From positions 58,868,108 through 58,932,107 of the forward strand of contig OZ026628.1 of NCBI GenBank assembly GCA_964020975.1: a stretch of 64,000 nt of DNA. Direction: 5' to 3'. The DNA is from Hermodice carunculata (taxonomy: Eukaryota > Annelida > Polychaeta > Eunicida > Amphinomidae). This document shows, piece by piece, positions 58,532-64,000 of this stretch (position 1 is its first letter; the number at the start of each line of letters is the position of its first letter). A program made the position numbers and the translations under genes. The notes below the pieces were generated by a model. It was not told the DNA's origin. It did no database searches and saw nothing but the letters and a program-made list of their open reading frames with translations.

Positions 58532-61452
58532 CCACACATCTGATTTACCAGTAATTAGCAAGTTTGCTTACTTTGCAATCACTTTTAGAGGAGGAGGCCA
58601 AGGCTGCTATAGAGGGCTATCCCTCACAAGCGGTCACTATGACATTGCATGGGAACCTTTAGAAGAGAGATTTGTCAGATGTGAATGCATAGTATTTGCA
58701 TATATACAAGGGTTTCTGTCAATGACATCACAAGGCCAAGGCAAACTTCATGGACAGAGGGACTTAGAACACTGCAAGATGTACTCCTCAGCCGTGTACG
58801 CAATCTGGAGGCCCTGGATATAAAGGGTGAGAATTATGATATTTTCCTTACTCCTCTCATTTTGTCTAGATTGCCAAATGATATCCGCATGGAGTGAGCA
58901 AGAGAAGGAGAAGGAAAGGAGAGTGATCTAGAATGGCTCCTTTCCTTCCTGAAAAGGGAGATAGAAAGAAGGGAGCACTCTGAAGCATTTAAGGAGTCTC
59001 CCCCTGGTAAACACACAGAGAAGGGAGCTTAGGAGAAGCGCAGTCCAAGACAGCTAAGTGCATCTGCACTCCCAGCCTTTTCACAAGTAGCCAAGATGTG
59101 TGACTTCTGTCATAAAGGCCACAAGGCAAAAAACGAGTTTTCCATTTGACTATCCCTGAAAGACAGGGAAAAATAAAACAGGCAGGTCTGTGTTTTGGCT
59201 GCTTGTGTACTGGTCACCTCATGCAAGGTTGTGCAGCAAAGTGTGCACAGTGCCGAGGTAGGCATCACAAGATATGTTGCATCAAGAAGCCCAGTGACAC
59301 ACCTGGTGAAAGGCTAGATACAATGACGCCCTGTCTGAAATGGAGGAAAATGGGGTCATATGTGAGGTTCCCTCTGAAGAAAGGTCTGTGTCACACATTG
59401 TGAACTACTTACCCCACCACCCTGGGGTCAAGGAATCCAGCGCTACCACAAAGGTTATAGGCCTGTATTTGATGCTTCAGCAGCAGGGTACAATGGTGTC
59501 TCATTAAATGACTGTTTAGAAGCTGGGCCATCCCTCATTCCAAGCCTAGTTGAGATCCTTATCAGATTCAGACACTGGAAGGTAGTACTCACTGCTAACA
59601 TAACAAAGAGCTTTCTACAAATCACGGTCCGAAAGGAGGGCCAGGATGTCCACCAATTTCTGTGGGACCACAATGGTCCAATTAGAGTTATGAAATTTCT
59701 GAGGGTTCCTTTCGGAAATAAGTGTAGCCCCCTTTTGCTGAATGCTACTATGACACCATTTCTCTAAGTATCTTGAAAGTAGGGCAGTTGAGGAGCTGAG
59801 CGAGAATTTGTGCGTGGATTATTTGCTCACAGGGGCTTATTCAGAGAAAAGTGTGCTTCAAACAATGACATTGTCACAGCTATGTTGTTTCATGAGTTTG
59901 GAAATGAACAACTCGGTTCAGAATCTGTGAAGATGCTTGGCCTGAAGTGGTTGACTGAAACTGACAGTTTCACATTTGATGGCCTTGAGATTCCCGTGGA
60001 GCTGACAACCACAAAACGGGTGGCACTTAGCCTGCTGGCAAGACTCTATGATCCTTTGGGGTTACTCACCCCCTTCACCATGGTCGTAAAGATCTTGATC
60101 CAGGAAATGTGGCAGTTAGGGCTTGAATGGGATGTGGAGGTGCCCACAGCTATCCACACCCAGGTTTTGAAGTGTATCAGAGGTTTGAAACTCCTGTGTG
60201 ACTGGCAGATCCCAAGATGTTATGCACCCATTTCATGGATGGGATCATTGGGAATGGAATTGCATGCCTTTGGCGATGTCAGTGAAAGGGAATATGATGT
60301 AGTGGTATACTTGTGTATTAACCGTGAACATGGAATATTTTATGTTTCTCTGATCACATCTAGGGCTAGAGTTGCTCCTCTCAAAAGGGTGACCTTACCA
60401 CGACTAGAGCTTATAGGTGCTCTGCTGTCAGCTAGATTGTTGGTATTTGTGCATGGAGCACTTACACTAACCGAGATTAAGTATAGATACTGGAAAGGTT
60501 GCATTGACATGGATTAAGGGTGTCCCTTCCAGATGGAAACCATTTGTTGCAAACCATGTGTCTGAGATCCAGGATCTTACCCATCCTTATGGTTGGTCCC
60601 ATTGCCCTGGAAAGGATGATCCAGCTGACCTGACCACTATATAGGGGTCTATTTATTGAAGACTTGGTGGCTTCTAGCCTATGGTTGGCTGGACTACACT
60701 GGCTGAGTGGACTACCAGATAAGTTTCCTTGAGCGCAAGCAGTTGAAGCAGGAGAGTGTCCTGAGGTAGAAAAAGTCTCCAATGTAAATATGACTTCAGC
60801 ATCTGATCTTTTCAAACACTTCAAAGTAGAAAGCTGGGGTTCATTCTCAAAGGCATTATGCATCACTGGCTGGTTGTTGCAATTCATTCATAATGTTCGC
60901 TCCCAGGTATCATAACATAGGTCTAGGAATCTGTCCTATACAGAACTCTCCAGTGCTAAAGTCCAGTTGCTAAGCCTAACGGAGTCTGTACCTTACCCAA
61001 ATGATATTGAAGCACTTTGACAAAGCAAATCAGTACGTGTCAAAGAGTTCACAATTTCAGAGTTGACCCCATTTATAGGACAGGGTGGTCTGTTGAGGGT
61101 AAAGGGTAGATTTCATGCAGTTGTCCAAGCTTCCATAAGCAAACACCCAATCATTTTGCCAAAGTGTCACGTGGCAATGCTGCTGGTCAGATATCAGCAT
61201 ACCTTACTAAAGCATGCTGGTGTTGGTGCCTTCGTGACATCACTTCGTGATTCTTACTGGATAGTTGGCTTGAGACGTTTGGCAAAGTAGGTAAAGAGGG
61301 AGTGTATTTCTTGTCAGAAACAGGATGCAAGAGCGTACAATCAGGTGGTTGCCCCTTTACCAGATCTGAGAATCAAACAGGCCCCAGCTTTTACAGTCAC
61401 AGGTTTTAACTGTGCTGGGCTTCTGTTTTGCCATAACTCACCAAAGCAGAAG

Positions 61453-61545
<93 letters not shown>

Positions 61546-62400
61546 TGTTCACCTGTGCAGTAGTCAGGGATGTTCATCCTGAATTGACCATGTCCATGTC
61601 AGCTTCAGAGTACATGTTAGCTCTTGGATGCTGCACAGCATGAAGAAGTATGCCTTCAGTTATATACTCGGACAATGCTTTGACATTCAAAGCTGCAGAG
61701 GCTCCGTTACAAAGTTATTATGGCCACATTTGTCCAGAGTGGAAATACATTGTCCCAACGTCCCTTTGGTGTGGTAGATGGTGGGAGCGTCTTCTTTGCT
61801 CAGTTAAAGCAGCACTCAAGAAGTCCATGGGTACCCTTACTCTTAGCAGGGCAGAGCTAGAGACCACTCTGCAGGAAGTAGAGGCATGTATTAACTCTCC
61901 TCCCTTTGTCATTTGTTGGGGAAGAAATAGACTGTGCCAATCCACTGACCCCAAGTCATTCCCTGCTTGGCAGACCTGATGGGTTTCAACCCAGGGTCAC
62001 AGAAGGGGTACTGATGTTTCTCATGAGGACTTGGTAGAATGTGAGCAGGTTCTTTTGGAACTCCTAAATAGGTTTTGGCAGGTCTGGAGTAGGGATTACC
62101 TTCGTAATCCACCTCCCGCATTACAAAAGTTTCAAGTGTGTGGTTGTGTCCAGGTTGGTTCAGTTGTTTTAACTAGGGAGGACAATGTCCCACGTATGCA
62201 ATGGAACATGGGTGTAGTCACTAAATTGTTTTGTAGTAACGATGGGGTGATCTGTAGTGTTAATCTCCGTACCACAAAGGCACTATCACTCGAGCAGTGC
62301 AAAGATTACATGACTTGGAGATCAACTGTCATCCAACAAGTGGTTCAAATGAAACCCATCGTGAAAGTGAATGTGACAAAGGGATGTCAAATGCAACAGT
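58532..62400 (+). mobile_element. BEL/Pao retrotransposon fossil
   Basis: In order: Gag remnants (58.55-58.85 kb), Cys/His knuckles (59.1-59.3 kb), reverse transcriptase (59.4-60.5 kb, with the BEL/Pao hallmark VKMLGLKW and an LLARLYDPLGLLTPF segment), integrase zinc-binding and catalytic parts (61.06-61.95 kb), and the C-terminal domain that follows integrase in this family (62.03-62.35 kb). No LTRs are recognisable at either side. It is heavily broken (ten or more disruptions) and old, with a later (TA)n expansion inside. The left edge abuts a family-A fragment. Confidence 0.88.
61453..61543. repeat. (TA)n microsatellite
   Basis: About 90 bases of TA within the BEL/Pao fossil. Confidence 0.96.
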
Positions 62401-62734
62401 CACACGCTATATGGACGTGTCTCAAGACCAGTCACAGAACTCTAAGTGAAGCAATGAAATATCTTATTTACTAAGGGTGTACGGCATGGTCTGCCCTAAT
62501 CTGTGCTGGTCAAAAGTGTAAGTAAATATACTCGTGCTACATACACAGTGAAATATGTACTGCAGTATCCAGTCAAATTAGCCTTCGAATATATATTTAT
62601 TATACTTCACGTACACAATACAGGTACACCATTTTGTAAGAAAGTAAGAAGAAAAAAGAAACAAAGAACTCAACGATGATACATAGTACTTACAGATGGC
62701 ATGTGAATATTAACAACTTATAAACGATATTATT

Positions 62735-63335
62735 CTACACATAAACTTGTAAGGATATCACCCAGTTCCTCTCTTGCAAATCCAATTAAACTATTTTTGT
62801 CTTCAAGTATATCCAAAATCTCTATTACCATGTGTATCTTTTCATCAAATGTACTTTTCTTTCGTTCTGCCAACATGTGTTTTGCAATGTGATATTGAAC
62901 ATTTGCGGATATTAAACCTAAAGAACTTCTAATTAAAGCGTAGTTACTAACAATTATTGTCAACTTATTATCAATGCAACATTTTGCAAGAAAGGAAACA
63001 GTTTCATTGTCTATATTTTCCATTGTCAGTATCATTTTCAAAACTCTCAAATATAACATTTCTTTTACATGTTATGTGTTGGTCAGGAAAGGCAAAATTT
63101 TTGTATGGGTCATTACAGGGAGTTTACACAAATGTCTTACACTCCTATTCCAAGCTTTCAGTATACCATCCATATGTTTATCTTTCAAATTCCATGCCTG
63201 TGCTCCATAAAAAGAATTACAATATGAATTAAACAATTTCATCATGAGCCTATGACCAACATATAGCATGAACATGGTGAATATGAACAGAAGCAAACAC
63301 TTTAACCAGTGGTATTGAACTCTTATCACCATAGT
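62735..63335 (-). pseudogene. LINE ORF2 3' end fragment (CR1/L2-like)
   Basis: On the minus strand it reads LFNSYCNSFYGAQAWNL...AWNRSVRHLCKLP..THTKILPFL, the conserved region after reverse transcriptase in CR1/L2-like LINEs, then a Cys/Leu-rich helical tail ending CVE*. One stop separates the two readable parts (near 63067) and upstream RT motifs are missing, so it is a 5'-truncated dead copy, as is usual for LINEs. No poly(A) tail recognised. Confidence 0.75.
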
Positions 63336-63744
63336 GGAACAATTTGATTAAGCCTAATCAAACTTACAGTGACTTAAACATATGGATGCTTTTCTTTATT
63401 GATATAATAGTAGATTAGACTGATTTTGTCTGAACATTTAATATTTGTTCTCCCACTTAATAGTAAAATAAGTACGGCTCTTAAATGCAGTTCAAAGTTA
63501 AGAATGCCAAACATGAAATGTCTATCAGATAGTATGGACACCATCAGACTGCTTATACTTTGCACTTATTGACAACTTCTTCATGATTGGGTGCATTTGC
63601 CAGATAACACACCATAGTGGGATGTTGCTAATCAATGAATAAGAACATTTAGTTGATGAACAGTTATACTGCTAACCAAATAGAGGAACGTCCATTGATA
63701 AATCAATCGATTGATTTTCTCGTCTGTTTATCTTAATCCGAGCG

Positions 63745-64000
63745 ACAGTTCTGGGGAATAAGTCGAAAATAGCGAAAACACATAAAAAAATCACAAAAAC
63801 GGAAAAAATTCAGCGCCACCTGGTGAAAAAATTCAGAACTAGGAGTCCCTAGGGGTACTCCTGTGTGATATAAAAGCAATTGGGTGAGCAGTTTAAGAGA
63901 GGAAATTTGTTTCAAGATTTAGCCCAAGAAAAGAACCAAAAAATCATTTTAAAAAATCCTTAAATCACTGGAGTGTGACCATGTGAACAAACTTGGTAGA
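63745..64000 (-). repeat. Family A fragment running off the window
   Basis: Reverse orientation with CAGCGCCACCTGGTGAA, 'actaggagtccctagggg' and 'aaagcaattgggtgagc' boxes. It continues beyond the window end. 63336-63744 shows no gene. Confidence 0.85.

Noticed and set aside
58470-58823. 117-residue open frame as a host gene
   Set aside because: It straddles a family-A fragment and BEL/Pao gag remnants.

Overview
This is a stretch of intron-rich, repeat-rich animal DNA. Long GT, GA and AT microsatellites, GT-AG introns with polypyrimidine tracts, a C2H2 zinc-finger gene, a tyrosine-recombinase retrotransposon, a BEL/Pao fossil and tandem-core (HINE/pearl-like) repeats all point to a non-vertebrate metazoan, most likely marine (invertebrate deuterostome or lophotrochozoan). 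I cannot fix the species from the sequence. By base count nearly all of the window is repeats and introns. I find two convincing host genes.

Region 1 (1-18.6 kb). Microsatellites and a tandem-core element built of about 146-bp monomers in about 440-bp trimers (2735-4650) precede a two-coding-exon zinc-finger gene on the minus strand. Its exons are 8427-9594 and 5666-7158, joined by a phase-1 intron, giving a deduced 886 aa with 13 C2H2 fingers. A paralogous copy of its first coding exon lies head-to-head at 17070-18246 on the plus strand with conserved splice sites but no finger exon behind it. A further scrap of the same exon is at 18476-18573. Between the two copies lies a cluster of long, almost perfect hairpins (11.88-13.40 kb).

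Region 2 (21-54 kb). A plus-strand gene of unknown function runs through introns packed with repeats. Phase-matched exons 25538-25657, 28315-28961 and 32514-32852 encode a ParB-like fold with an in-frame 5x27-bp coding minisatellite. Three further phase-0 exons (40242-40442, 52345-52458, 53221-53298) encode a coiled coil and a short C-terminus. They probably belong to the same gene, perhaps as an alternative 3' half. The introns hold several unrelated repeat families that share one architecture: tandem monomers of about 145-176 bp, a palindromic left end and a right-end hairpin. They also hold a nearly complete Ngaro/PAT-type YR retrotransposon (42570-47527, minus) inserted precisely into one such repeat.

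Region 3 (52.5-64 kb). A group of TTAA-flanked, piggyBac-like MITEs carries long internal hairpins. It is followed by two LINE fragments, a BEL/Pao fossil (about 58.5-62.4 kb) and more tandem-core repeat debris.

The points most worth following up are the ParB-like gene with its coding minisatellite, the repeat-borne nuclear-receptor palindromes, a hairpin whose pre-hairpin state is visible in sister repeat copies, the split-repeat YR element with its ATT junctions, and a gene-conversion-like block between the two zinc-finger exons.
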